DNA of 64,000 bases, taken from Phaeacidiphilus oryzae TH49 (GTDB lineage: Bacteria; Actinomycetota; Actinomycetes; Streptomycetales; Streptomycetaceae). Below are positions 51,113-59,998 of this stretch, piece after piece. The first letter of the stretch is position 1. The number at the start of each line of letters is the position of its first letter. Under the pieces are notes generated by a model that saw nothing but the letters and a program-made list of their open reading frames with translations, did no database searches and had not been told where the DNA came from. The DNA lies in contig NZ_JQMQ01000005.1 of NCBI RefSeq assembly GCF_000744815.1, positions 2,612,055-2,676,054 on the forward strand, read 5' to 3'. Position numbers and translations under genes: made by a program.

Positions 51113-51363
51113 GGGGCGCGAGGAACTGCGCGCCCAGCCCCCTACGACGCCCCACCCGGCAACGCCCGCCGCCCCGCCGAGCCGCCGCCGCCCCCGCGCC
51201 GCAGGCGCCATAAAGGGGCGCGGGGAACTGCGCGCCCAGCCCACTACGTCGCTCCACCCGGCAACGCCCGCCGCCCCGCCGCGCCGCCGCCCCCGCGCCG
51301 CAGGCGCCATAAAGGGGCGCGGGGAACTGCGCGCCCAGCCCACTACGACGCCCCACCCGGCAA
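51113..51363. repeat. Tandem left arms of the intergenic repeat, copy 7
   Basis: Three near-identical units of 99-102 bp begin at about 51113, 51215 and 51314. Each has GGGGCGCGGGGAACTGCGCG (GGGGCGCGAGGA in the first), CCCAGCCC, CCACCCGGCAACGCCCGCC, then CGCGCCGCAGGCGCCATAAA before the next unit. It fills much of the 441-base gap 51085-51525. The regular spacing is not CRISPR-like because the whole unit, not just a short repeat, is conserved. Confidence 0.8.
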
Positions 51364-51525
51364 CGCCCGCCGCCCCGCCGCCCCGCCGCCCCCCGGAAAC
51401 GGTGAAGATCGGGGCCGCGGCGAAAGATCCACGTCACCAACGCATCGTCAACTGTCGCTCTCACCCGGAGGAACGAGATCCCCCGCGCGAAACGCGCCCG
51501 CCCGCCCGCACACCCTTACGCTCGG

Positions 51526-52320
51526 ATGGTGACGACCCCCCGCCGCACCCTCCTCCGCGCAGCCGCCCTCGCCCCCGCCGCCCTCACCACCCTCGCCGCC
51601 TGCGATTCCGGCGGCCAGAGCGACCAGAGCAGCCACGAGTCGGTGACGGCACGTCGGACCGCCTCCGCGTCCCCGGCGTCCGCCCCTGCCTCCCCCACCC
51701 CGGCCGCCGGGGAGGACGCCCTCCCCTTCCACCTCCACACCGGCCCCCGCACCACCCACGCCGTGGCCCTCACCTTCCACGGCCAGGGCGACCCCGCCGT
51801 CGCCACCGCCCTCCTCGCCGAGGCCGAGCGCGCCGGCGCCCGTCTCACCGTCCTCGCCGTCGGCAGCTGGCTGGACGCCCAGCCCCAGATGGCCCACCGC
51901 ATCCTGTCCGGCGGCCACGAGCTGGGCAACCACACCCAGCACCACATCGACATCTCGTCGCTCCCCGCCCCCCGCGCCTACGCCGAGATCGCCGACTGCG
52001 CCTCCCGCCTCCACCGGCTCACCGGCTCCATCGGCCGCTGGTTCCGCCCCTCCCAGGCGACGGACTGCACCACCACGGTGGCCGCCCAGGCGGCCCGCGT
52101 CGGCTACCGCCACTGCCTCGGCTACGACGTCGACTCACTGGACTACACGGACCCCGGCCCGGACGCCGTGGTCCGCACCGTCCTCCAGAAGGCCCGTCCC
52201 GGGTCGATCGTCAGCATGCACTTCGGCCACTCTGGAACGGTCACCGCACTCCCCCGAATCCTCGACGGTCTGCATCAGCGCGGACTCCGCGCCGTCACCA
52301 CCACGGAGCTGTTCAAGTGA
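51526..52320 (+). CDS. CE4-like lipoprotein with a non-canonical active site
   Basis: A 264-residue exported lipoprotein (basic/Tat-like TPRRTLLRAAALAPAALTTLAAC, lipobox LAAC) with a Ser/Ala/Pro linker and a polysaccharide-deacetylase (NodB/CE4) fold. Motif 2 is intact (H136-T-Q-H-H140) and motif 3 reads RWFRPS (171-176). Motif 1, normally T-F-D-D-G, is T-F-H-G-Q at 83-87, so both the catalytic base and the metal aspartate are missing. A late histidine (SIVSMHFGH) is kept. It may be inactive, lectin-like or differently metallated. TACGCT lies 6 bases before GTG 51529, an alternative start. GTGA coupling to the next gene. Confidence 0.8.
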   Translation: MVTTPRRTLLRAAALAPAALTTLAACDSGGQSDQSSHESVTARRTASASPASAPASPTPAAGEDALPFHLHTGPRTTHAVALTFHGQGDPAVATALLAEAERAGARLTVLAVGSWLDAQPQMAHRILSGGHELGNHTQHHIDISSLPAPRAYAEIADCASRLHRLTGSIGRWFRPSQATDCTTTVAAQAARVGYRHCLGYDVDSLDYTDPGPDAVVRTVLQKARPGSIVSMHFGHSGTVTALPRILDGLHQRGLRAVTTTELFK

Positions 52321-53531
52321 ACCCCGCCCGCCGCCTCGTCCTCGCCGCCACCGCCGCCGCCACCTGCGTCCTGGCCTTCTCCGGGTGCAGTGCGAGCCCC
52401 GGCCACCAGCAGGCGATCGACTCCGGCGCGAGCAGTTCCGCCACGGCCGCCCCTCCGTCCGCGCCGGCCTCCGCCGCCTCGCCCGCCGGCGGCTCGGACG
52501 CGGCGCTCCCCGGGATGCCGCCTCTCCTGGACCCGAACAACATCTACGCGGCCGACGCCGCCGACCGGCTCTCCCCGACCGTCCGGAGCTTCCCGAACCG
52601 GATCTACGTCCCCAACACCGAGTCCAACACGGTCACCGTCATCGACCCGGCGACCTACAAGGTCCTCTACACCCTCAGGGTCGGCCGCGAGCCGCAGCAC
52701 GTCGTCCCCTCCTGGGACCTCAAGACCCTGTGGGTCAACAACGACCTCGGCAACAGCCTGACCCCGATCAACCCGGCCACCGGCAAGGCCGGCAAGCCGG
52801 TCTCCGTCCACGACCCGTACAACCTCTACTTCACCCCGGACGGCAAGTACGCCATCGTCATGGCGTCCAACGACCGCCAGATCGTCTTCCGGGACGCCCA
52901 CACCATGCGGGTGGTCAAGGCCGTCCCCTCGCAGTGCGGCGGGGTCAACCACGCCGACTTCTCGCCCAACGGCCGCTACTTCATCGTCTCCTGCGAGTTC
53001 TCCGGCGACCTGCTCAAGGTGGACACCGAGCGGATGCGGGTGGTCGGCAAGCAGAAGCTGCCCGAGGCGCACGCCATGCCGCAGGACGTGAAGCTCTCCC
53101 CGGACGGCCGCACCTTCTACATCGCCGACATGACCGCCAACGGCGTCTGGCGGCTGAACGGGGACACCTTCGCCAAGCCCACCCTGCTGTACACCGGCAA
53201 GGGCGCGCACGGCCTCTACGTCAGCCGGGACGCCAAGTCCCTCTACATCTCCAACCGCGGCGAGGGCTCGATCTCGGTCCTCGACTTCGCCACCGGCAGG
53301 CTGACCGCCAAGTGGCACCTGCCCGGCGGCGGCAGCCCGGACATGGGCGGCGTCTCCACCGACGGCAAGGTCCTCTGGCTCTCCGGCCGCTACAACTCGG
53401 TGGTGTACGCGATCGACACCACGAACGGAAAGCTGATCAAGAAGATCCCGGTCGGCGCCGGCCCGCACGGCCTCTGCGTCTATCCCCAGCCGGGCCGGTA
53501 CTCCCTGGGCCACACCGGCGTCTTCCGCTGA
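52317..53531 (+). CDS. YncE-family beta-propeller lipoprotein
   Basis: A 404-residue lipoprotein (lipobox LAFSGC at about residue 25) with a Ser/Ala/Pro linker and a seven-bladed YVTN/YncE-type propeller made of repeats such as IYVPNTESNTVTVIDPATYK, DLLKVDTERMRVVGKQKL and VYAIDTTNGKLIKKIPVG. It should sit on the outer face of the membrane; relatives bind ligands or partner proteins. GTG 52317 overlaps the CE4 gene stop (GTGA), so the two are translated together and probably work as a pair. Confidence 0.85.
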   Translation: MNPARRLVLAATAAATCVLAFSGCSASPGHQQAIDSGASSSATAAPPSAPASAASPAGGSDAALPGMPPLLDPNNIYAADAADRLSPTVRSFPNRIYVPNTESNTVTVIDPATYKVLYTLRVGREPQHVVPSWDLKTLWVNNDLGNSLTPINPATGKAGKPVSVHDPYNLYFTPDGKYAIVMASNDRQIVFRDAHTMRVVKAVPSQCGGVNHADFSPNGRYFIVSCEFSGDLLKVDTERMRVVGKQKLPEAHAMPQDVKLSPDGRTFYIADMTANGVWRLNGDTFAKPTLLYTGKGAHGLYVSRDAKSLYISNRGEGSISVLDFATGRLTAKWHLPGGGSPDMGGVSTDGKVLWLSGRYNSVVYAIDTTNGKLIKKIPVGAGPHGLCVYPQPGRYSLGHTGVFR

Positions 53532-53562
53532 CCCCGGCCGGCCCCGCCCCCGGGGCCGGCCG

Positions 53563-54984
53563 CTAGGAGCCCTGGTTCTCCGCCATATGGGCCCGGATCT
53601 CCGCGGTGGAGACGGTCATCGTCTCCGCCGGGTCCGGGGCCGGCTCCAGCTCGATCTTCCCTGCGGCGTCGCTGACCTTGATCATCAAGGCCACCACCAG
53701 CCAGTTGGCCACCGTCGCCGATCCACCGTAGGCGAGGAACGGCAGCGCCTTCCCGGTCTCCGGGATCAGCCCGATGACGCCGCCGGCCACCACGAACACC
53801 TGCAGCACCAGCACCACCGCGAGGCCGGTGCCGAGCAGCTTCCCGAACGGGTCGTTGAGGGTGATCGCGGACTTCCAGCTCCGCTGCGCCAGCAGGAAGT
53901 ACAGCAGCAGCATGGCCATCAGCCCGCAGGTGCCGAGCTCCTCGCCGAAGGCGCCGAGGATCCAGTCGCTGCGTCCGGCGAAGCCGATCAGCCAGGGTTG
54001 GCCCTTGCCGAGCCCGGTGCCGAGGAATCCGCCGTGGCCGAGGGCGAAGAGCGCCTGCGCGGCCTGGTCCGAGGTCACGTTGGAGCCGTGCCGGAACACG
54101 TCCATCGGATGCAGCCAGGCCGTGACGCGCTGGCCCACGTGCGAGGAGGTGGCACCGACCGCGCCTCCGCCGACGACCGCCAGCACCAGGCCGATGAGCA
54201 CCCATCCGGTGCGTTCGGTGGCCACGTACAGCATCACGATGAAGATGCCGAAGATGATCAGCGAGGTACCGAGGTCGACCTCGAAGATCAGGATCAGCAG
54301 CGAGATCGCCCAGATCACCAGCAGCGGGCCGAGGTCGCGCATCCGCGGGAAGCTGATGCCCCAGACCTTCTTGCCGACCAGCGCCAGGGCGTCCCGGTTG
54401 GCCATCAGATAGCTGGCGAAGAAGACGATGATGCCGATCTTGGTGAACTCGTCGGGTTCGAAGCTCAGCGGGCCGATCATGATCCACCGCTTGGCGCCGT
54501 AGATCCCCGGGAAGAACGCCGGGGCCATCTGCAGCACCAGCGAGACCGCCATCGTGACGTAGGTGTAGCGCTGCAGCGAGCGGTGGTGCTTGAGGAAGAC
54601 GATCACGCCGACGAAGAGCACCGCCGCGATGACCGTCCACTGCATCTGGCTGCCCGCCTCGGGCGGCGCCTCCTGCGTCCCGGCCCAGAACTTCGCGTAC
54701 GAGCTGTCCAGGCGATGGATCATCATCAGCCCGAGCCCGCTCAGCAGCACCGCGATCGGCAGGATCAGGGGATCCGCGTACTTGGCCCACTTCCGCACCG
54801 CGAGGTGCATCAGCAGCGCCAGAGCGCCCAGGCCGAGACCGGTCGTCGCGAACCCGCCCCCCAGCGAGCCGTTCAGCGCCAACTCCGCGTCGGCCTCCGC
54901 GAACAGCGAGGCCAGCACGGCCACGACGACCAGCACCAGCTCCGTGTTCCTGCGGCGCGTGGCGTCCTCCAACGCTCTCTCCAC
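53563..54984 (-). CDS. FtsW/RodA/SpoVE-family glycan polymerase
   Basis: A 473-residue SEDS-family protein with 10 or more TM helices that polymerises lipid II during division or elongation. Family motifs are ANRDAL, GTSLIIFGIFIVMLYVATER, GHGGFLGTGLGKGQP, and the catalytic loop GAFGEELGTCG with PFLAYGGSATVANW near the end. GTG 54984 (VERALEDATRRRNTEL) gives the usual length; a farther in-frame GTG at 55068 would add an unusual 28-residue leader. No PBP gene is adjacent. An 11-bp CGATA direct repeat lies upstream. Confidence 0.9.
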   Translation of the reverse strand: MERALEDATRRRNTELVLVVVAVLASLFAEADAELALNGSLGGGFATTGLGLGALALLMHLAVRKWAKYADPLILPIAVLLSGLGLMMIHRLDSSYAKFWAGTQEAPPEAGSQMQWTVIAAVLFVGVIVFLKHHRSLQRYTYVTMAVSLVLQMAPAFFPGIYGAKRWIMIGPLSFEPDEFTKIGIIVFFASYLMANRDALALVGKKVWGISFPRMRDLGPLLVIWAISLLILIFEVDLGTSLIIFGIFIVMLYVATERTGWVLIGLVLAVVGGGAVGATSSHVGQRVTAWLHPMDVFRHGSNVTSDQAAQALFALGHGGFLGTGLGKGQPWLIGFAGRSDWILGAFGEELGTCGLMAMLLLYFLLAQRSWKSAITLNDPFGKLLGTGLAVVLVLQVFVVAGGVIGLIPETGKALPFLAYGGSATVANWLVVALMIKVSDAAGKIELEPAPDPAETMTVSTAEIRAHMAENQGS

Positions 54985-55112
54985 CTCGATCGCTCGGTCC
55001 GCCCTGTCGGCCGGTCGGACCCCGCATTCTTGCAGCTTCCGGCAGGCCGCCGACCAACCTACCCCCACCGCCTTCTTACCAGCCGCCCCTACGATGCCGC
55101 CCGCCCTCGGCT

Positions 55113-55128
55113 CGATACGTTCGCGATA
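55113..55128. promoter_or_regulatory. Third CGATA 11-bp direct repeat, between ftsW and a membrane protein gene
   Basis: CGATA at 55113-55117 and 55124-55128 repeats with the 11-bp period seen at 43419 and 44641, with the same flanking TCGATAC. The additional CGTAT element found at the other two sites is missing. It lies between the divergent ftsW-type gene and the gene at 55218 and could serve either. Confidence 0.45.
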
Positions 55129-55217
55129 CCGTCCACTGGGCGTCCACCCGTCATCCGCACGCCCCCCACCGTCACCGCCCGTCCCAACCGTCCCGACTCC
55201 CCTGCGCAGAGCGGAGC

Positions 55218-56474
55218 GTGAGGCATACGAATCCCGCCGACCCCCGAGCCACCGGACGGCTCGCCGGCAGCCCGATACGCCGCCACATCGCCCTCCTCTC
55301 GGTCTGGGCGGCGGTGTGGTTCGCGATAGCCGAGCGCCACGGCGGCGTCTCCTGGCACTACCTCAGGTCCGGTCAGCAACTGCTCTTCGGCGCGCCTGGC
55401 GGCGGACTGGCGCTGTACGCGAACCACCCGGAGTTGCAGATCGGCCCCGTGAGTTTTCTCGCAGCCGGAATCTTCTCCCCGTTCCGCCCGGGCCTCGGCG
55501 AGACCCTCGCCGAGGCGGTGATGTCCGGCCTCGGCCTGGCCATGCTGATCGTGGTCGGCCGCACCGCGGCCCACTACTACCGCGGCACCGGCACCAACCA
55601 CCACCGCCTCCAGCAGCGGATCCTGATCGCGGGAGCGGCCTTCGTCCCGATGTGGGTCGAGGTGTCGGTCCGCTTCGCCCACCTCGACGACGTCCTGGCG
55701 CTCTTCTTCACCACCCTCGCGGTGCGCCGCCTGGTCTCCGGCCACGCGGCCGGCACCGCCGTCTTCCTCGCGCTGGCGGTCGACTCCAAGCCCTGGGCGC
55801 TGCCCTTCCTGGCCCTCCTCCTCGCCCTCCCCCGGGAACAGCGGCTGCGCAGCGCGGTGCTGACGGTGACTCTGATCGGCGCCGCCTGGCTGCCGTTCTA
55901 CCTCGGCGACATCCACTCCTTCGCGGCGGCGAGGTACGCGATCCCCAACCAGCCGGCGTCCTCGCTCCGCTGGCTCGGCGTCCACGACCCCGGCACGCCG
56001 TCCTGGGACCGCCCGGCCCAGGTCCTGCTGGGCTTCCTGCTGGGCGCGCTGGCGGTCCGCCGCGGCCACTGGCCGGCGGTGGTCCTGGTCTCCGCGAACG
56101 CCCGGATCGCCCTCGACCCCAGCGTCTACACCTACTACAGCGCCTCGGTGCTCCTCGGCACCCTCCTCTGGGATGCGATCGGCCAGCGCCGCCTGGTCCC
56201 CTGGTACAGCTGGGTGGCCCTCCTCATCCTGTACGGGACCTCGCTGGCCCTCCCCCACTCCCCCGTCCAGGGCCTGATCCGGCTGGCCTTCGCCACCCTC
56301 TCGACCCTGGCCGTCCTCCTGACCCGACGCCCCAAACCGGGCCGCAGCGCGGAAGGCACAGGCCCACGCGCCGAACGCGGCGCCGAGGGCGCCGGTCAGG
56401 GGCGCGGGGAACTGCGCGCCCAGCCCACCACCGCCCCGCACCCGGCGACCGCGCCCCCGCCCCACCCCTGGTAG
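55218..56474 (+). CDS. Multi-pass membrane protein, GT87/mannosyltransferase-like
   Basis: A 418-residue integral membrane protein with about 10 hydrophobic helices. A charged pair appears in an external loop (VRFAHLDDVLALFFTTLAVRR), typical of GT-C polyprenyl-phosphate-dependent glycosyltransferases, followed by SKPWALPFLALLLALP. The exact family is uncertain. The last 30 residues (GQGRGELRAQPTTAPHPATAP) are the translation of a genome repeat copy, so the tail was probably acquired. GTG 55218 follows GCGGAG. It is divergent from ftsW, hinting at an envelope-glycan role. Confidence 0.65.
   Translation: MRHTNPADPRATGRLAGSPIRRHIALLSVWAAVWFAIAERHGGVSWHYLRSGQQLLFGAPGGGLALYANHPELQIGPVSFLAAGIFSPFRPGLGETLAEAVMSGLGLAMLIVVGRTAAHYYRGTGTNHHRLQQRILIAGAAFVPMWVEVSVRFAHLDDVLALFFTTLAVRRLVSGHAAGTAVFLALAVDSKPWALPFLALLLALPREQRLRSAVLTVTLIGAAWLPFYLGDIHSFAAARYAIPNQPASSLRWLGVHDPGTPSWDRPAQVLLGFLLGALAVRRGHWPAVVLVSANARIALDPSVYTYYSASVLLGTLLWDAIGQRRLVPWYSWVALLILYGTSLALPHSPVQGLIRLAFATLSTLAVLLTRRPKPGRSAEGTGPRAERGAEGAGQGRGELRAQPTTAPHPATAPPPHPW
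56398..56450. repeat. Intergenic repeat left arm inside a coding sequence, copy 8
   Basis: AGGGGCGCGGGGAACTGCGC plus GCCCAGCCCACCACCGCCCC and CACCCGGCGACC match the left arm of the repeat family. Here it is read in frame as the C-terminus of the membrane protein ending at 56474. Confidence 0.75.
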
Positions 56475-56550
56475 CCGAGCAGGGCCGGGACGCAGAAAAG
56501 GGGCGGGCGGGCGGGGAGAACCCCAACCCGCCCGCCCCAGCGCTCCGCGC

Positions 56551-59019
56551 CTACGCGGCCACCCGCTCGGCCGCCGCCGAGGACGACGCCCCCGCCGGCT
56601 CCAGCGCCAGCTCCAGCACCTGCCGCACATCGGAGACCGCATGGACGGTCAGCCGCTCCAGCACCTCGGCCGGCACGTCGTCCAGATCCGCCTCGTTCCG
56701 CGCCGGGATCAGCACGGTGCTGATCCCCGCCCGGTCCGCCGCCAGCAGCTTCTGCTTGACGCCGCCGATCGGCAGCACCCGGCCGGTCAGCGAGACCTCA
56801 CCGGTCATCGCCACATCGGCCCGCACCCGCCGCCCGCTGAGCAGCGAGGCCAGCGCGGTGGTCATCGTCACACCGGCGCTCGGCCCGTCCTTCGGCACGG
56901 CGCCGGCCGGCACGTGGAGATGGATCCCGCGCTCCCGCAGCGAGGTCACCGGCAGCTCCAGCTCCGCTCCCCGCGACCGCAGGTAGGAGAGCGCGATCTG
57001 CGCGGACTCCTTCATCACGTCGCCCAGCTGCCCGGTCAGCTGCAGCCCGGTGGCCCCGGTCTCCGAGTCGGCCAGCGACGCCTCGATGTACAGCACGTCG
57101 CCGCCGGCCCCGGTCACGGCCAGTCCGGTCGCGACCCCCGGCACCCCGGTCCGCCGCTCGCCCGGCTCCTGCGCCGCCTCCGGCGTGAACCGCGGCCGGC
57201 CGATCAGCCCGCGCAGGTCGTCCGCCCCGACGACGCGCGGCAGCTCGCCCGTCCCCAGTTCGCTCTCCGCGGCGACCTTCCGCAGGATCCGCGCCACGGC
57301 CCGCTCCAGGTTCCGCACCCCGGCCTCCCGGGTGTACTCCCCGGCCAGCTTCCTGAGCGCGTCCTCCTCCACGGACACCTCGTCGGCGCCGAGCCCCGCC
57401 CGCTCGACCTGGCGCGGCAGCAGGTGGTCCCGGGCGATGACGACCTTCTCGTCCTCGGTGTACCCGTCCAGCCGCACCAGCTCCATCCGGTCGAGCAGCG
57501 CCTCCGGGATGGCCTCCAGCACGTTGGCGGTGGTCAGGAAGACCACGTCGCTCAGGTCGAGTTCGACCTCCAGGTAGTGGTCCCGGAAGGTGTGGTTCTG
57601 CGCCGGGTCCAGCACCTCAAGCAGGGCCGCCGCGGGGTCGCCCCGGTAGTCGGAGCCCACCTTGTCGATCTCGTCGAGGAGCACCACCGGGTTCATCGAC
57701 CCGGCCTCCTTGATCGCCCGCACGATCCGCCCCGGCAGCGCGCCCACGTAGGTGCGCCGATGCCCGCGGATCTCCGCCTCATCGCGCACGCCGCCGAGCG
57801 CGACCCGGACGAACTTCCGCCCCATGGCCCGCGCCACCGACTCGCCGAGCGAGGTCTTGCCGACTCCGGGCGGCCCGACCAGAGCGAGCACGGCGCCTCC
57901 GCGCCGACCGCCGACCAGCCCGAGCCCCTTGTCCTGCCGGCGCTTCCGCACCGCCAGGTACTCGACGATCCGCTCCTTGACGTCGCTCAGCCCCGCGTGG
58001 TCCGCGTCCAGCACGGCCCGCGCGCCCGCGATGTCGTACGCGTCCTCGGTCCGCTCATTCCACGGCAGCTCCAGGACGGTGTCCAGCCAGGTGCGGATCC
58101 AGGAGCCCTCCGGCGAGGCGTCGCTGGACCGCTCCAGCTTGTCGACCTCCTTGAGCGCGGCCTCCCGCACCTTCTCGGGGAGGTCGGCGGCCTCGACCCG
58201 GGCCCGGTAGTCCTCCTCCTCGCTGCCGCCCTCACCGTCGCCGTTGAGCTCGGAGAGCTCCTTCTTCACGGCGTCCAGCTGGCGCCGCAGCAGGAACTCG
58301 CGCTGCTGCCTGTCCATGCCCTCCTGGACGTCCTTGCGGATGCTCTCCGCCACGTCCTCCTCGGCCAGGTGCTCGCGCAGCAGCTCCAGGGCGCGCCTCA
58401 GCCGCGCCACCGGGTCGGTCAGGCCCAGCAGCTCGACCTTCTCCTCGCCGCCGAGGAAGGGCGCGTAGCCGAGGTTGTCGGCGAGCTCGCCGGGGTCGTT
58501 CATCTGCTCGACCCGGTCGACGACCTGCCAGGCCCCGCGCTTCTGCAGCCAGGTCTCGGTCAGCGCCTTGTATTCGCGGACGAGCTCGGCGACCGCGCCC
58601 GGCAGCGGCTCGGGGACGGGCTCGTCCACGGTCGTCGCCTCGACCCAGAGGGCGGCACCGGGCCCGGTGGTCCCGGCGCCGATCCGCAGCCGGCGGACGC
58701 CGCGCACCAGGGCGGCGCTCTCCCCGCCGGCCAGCCGGCCGACCTGGTCGATCAGGGCGAGGGTGCCGATCGGCCCGTACTCGCCGTCGGTGCGGGGGAC
58801 GAGCAGCACCCGCCCCCTGCGGCTGGAACTCGGCGAACTGATCCCCGGTGCCCGTCCCGGATGCCCCGGGCCGGAACTCCGCGCCGCGGCCTGAGCGGCC
58901 TCGACGGCCGCCCGGACCTCCGGATCCGAGAGCTCCAGCGGCACCACCATGCCCGGCAGGACGGCCTCGCCGTCGAGCGGGAGAACGGGCAGGGTGAGTG
59001 CGGTGGAAGCCGAAGCCAT
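56551..59019 (-). CDS. lon: ATP-dependent protease Lon
   Basis: An 822-residue LonA protease. The N-terminal substrate domain ([23 protein letters not shown]) is followed by a coiled region, an AAA module with Walker [10 protein letters not shown] and Walker [10 protein letters not shown], and a C-terminal serine-lysine protease domain with catalytic Ser in [11 protein letters not shown] and Lys in [10 protein letters not shown]. It degrades misfolded and regulatory proteins in the cytoplasm. The ATG has GAGGAG 5 bases upstream. The HAIR element 22 bases before the start indicates HspR heat-shock repression. Confidence 0.96.
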   Translation of the reverse strand: MASASTALTLPVLPLDGEAVLPGMVVPLELSDPEVRAAVEAAQAAARSSGPGHPGRAPGISSPSSSRRGRVLLVPRTDGEYGPIGTLALIDQVGRLAGGESAALVRGVRRLRIGAGTTGPGAALWVEATTVDEPVPEPLPGAVAELVREYKALTETWLQKRGAWQVVDRVEQMNDPGELADNLGYAPFLGGEEKVELLGLTDPVARLRRALELLREHLAEEDVAESIRKDVQEGMDRQQREFLLRRQLDAVKKELSELNGDGEGGSEEEDYRARVEAADLPEKVREAALKEVDKLERSSDASPEGSWIRTWLDTVLELPWNERTEDAYDIAGARAVLDADHAGLSDVKERIVEYLAVRKRRQDKGLGLVGGRRGGAVLALVGPPGVGKTSLGESVARAMGRKFVRVALGGVRDEAEIRGHRRTYVGALPGRIVRAIKEAGSMNPVVLLDEIDKVGSDYRGDPAAALLEVLDPAQNHTFRDHYLEVELDLSDVVFLTTANVLEAIPEALLDRMELVRLDGYTEDEKVVIARDHLLPRQVERAGLGADEVSVEEDALRKLAGEYTREAGVRNLERAVARILRKVAAESELGTGELPRVVGADDLRGLIGRPRFTPEAAQEPGERRTGVPGVATGLAVTGAGGDVLYIEASLADSETGATGLQLTGQLGDVMKESAQIALSYLRSRGAELELPVTSLRERGIHLHVPAGAVPKDGPSAGVTMTTALASLLSGRRVRADVAMTGEVSLTGRVLPIGGVKQKLLAADRAGISTVLIPARNEADLDDVPAEVLERLTVHAVSDVRQVLELALEPAGASSSAAAERVAA

Positions 59020-59040
59020 GATCTCTCCTCAGTAAGGGAA

Positions 59041-59061
59041 GTTGAGTCACCCTGACTAAAG
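59041..59061. promoter_or_regulatory. HAIR element (HspR site) upstream of lon
   Basis: GTTGAGT-N7-ACTAAAG matches the HspR-associated inverted repeat CTTGAGT-N7-ACTCAAG at 12 of 14 positions with the correct 7-base spacer. It occupies the middle of the 54-base gap before lon. The lon gene is a known HAIR/HspR regulon member in streptomycetes. Confidence 0.7.
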
Positions 59062-59073
59062 AAGAACCCACCC

Positions 59074-59775
59074 TCACTTGTTCCTGGGCATTTGTTCGCT
59101 CTGAGCGATCGCCACCTGCCGCCGCACCGCCCAGCGCCGCACCGTCGGCCAGAACAGCACCCCGACCAGGTAGGCCAGCGGATGGCCGATCGCGGCCACC
59201 GAGGAGTGCCCGAAGAGCGAGGCCGCCACCACCGCGGCGATCCCGACCCCGACCATCCGGCCCTGCCTGCGCAGCGGCACCAGCGCGGCCAGCGCCCCGA
59301 GGCAGGCCAGCACCCCGTAGCTGACCCCGAGGTCGATCCGGTGCAGCGCCCCCGGCGCCAGCCCGCCGGTGGCCACCGCCAGGGCTATCGGCACCTCGGT
59401 GGCCAGGGTGGCCACCACATGTCCGGCCGCGAACACCGCGAGGGTGCGCAGCCAGCCGAGCCGGCGCTCCAACTGAGCCACCGTCAGCAGGAACACCAGC
59501 AGGTACGCCGGCCATACCGCGGCCGGCTCGGCCGTCCACAGCGCGCTGGCGGCCAGCGCGACCTCGGGCCGCTGGAGCAGGTTGGCGGCGTCCGAGCTGG
59601 AGTCGGAGAGCATCGCGTGCACCCGCTCCGGCGGGCCGAAGACCTGGTAGAGCGAGCCGGCCAGCAGAACCGCCAGGTAGCAGTAGGTGAAGGGGGCGGT
59701 GAGCGGCCCGGGCAGGGCGCCCGGCAGCCCGCGCCACCGGCCCCGCCGTTCCGTCTCCGACACCCCGAGTCCCAT
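59074..59775 (-). CDS. Rhomboid-like integral membrane protein
   Basis: A 233-residue protein with about six TM helices. The rhomboid-like serine motif G-V-S-Y-G (LGVSYGVLACLGALAAL) and a late-helix histidine in IGHPLAYLVGVLFWP give a plausible Ser-His dyad for intramembrane proteolysis. Overall similarity to well-studied rhomboids is modest, so it could also be an inactive relative. It lies directly upstream of lon on the same strand with 54 bases between, but the HAIR element suggests lon also has its own promoter. Confidence 0.75.
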   Translation of the reverse strand: MGLGVSETERRGRWRGLPGALPGPLTAPFTYCYLAVLLAGSLYQVFGPPERVHAMLSDSSSDAANLLQRPEVALAASALWTAEPAAVWPAYLLVFLLTVAQLERRLGWLRTLAVFAAGHVVATLATEVPIALAVATGGLAPGALHRIDLGVSYGVLACLGALAALVPLRRQGRMVGVGIAAVVAASLFGHSSVAAIGHPLAYLVGVLFWPTVRRWAVRRQVAIAQSEQMPRNK

Positions 59776-59998
59776 CGCCCCGCTCCGTCTCTCCCCTCTG
59801 GTCCGCCGCCGCCCCGCCGCCCGCCCCGCCGCGGGCGGCCACTGGACCCGCCGCCGCGAAGACGACCAGGATGTACCAGCACAGGCCGGTCGTCACCACC
59901 ACGCGCCGGGGTCTCGCAGGTGGGAATCCGGAGAGAACCTCCCCACGGCGGGTGGCCACCGGCAGGTGACGAGGAGTGGAAGGAGCCCGAGCGACCCG

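Noticed and set aside
51113-51363. CRISPR array
   Set aside because: There are only three units, whole units are conserved including the would-be spacers, and there are no cas genes.
51081-51464. A 127-codon minus-strand frame with internal repeats of about 33 residues
   Set aside because: The periodic peptide is the product of the ~100-bp DNA repeat, not a repeat protein.
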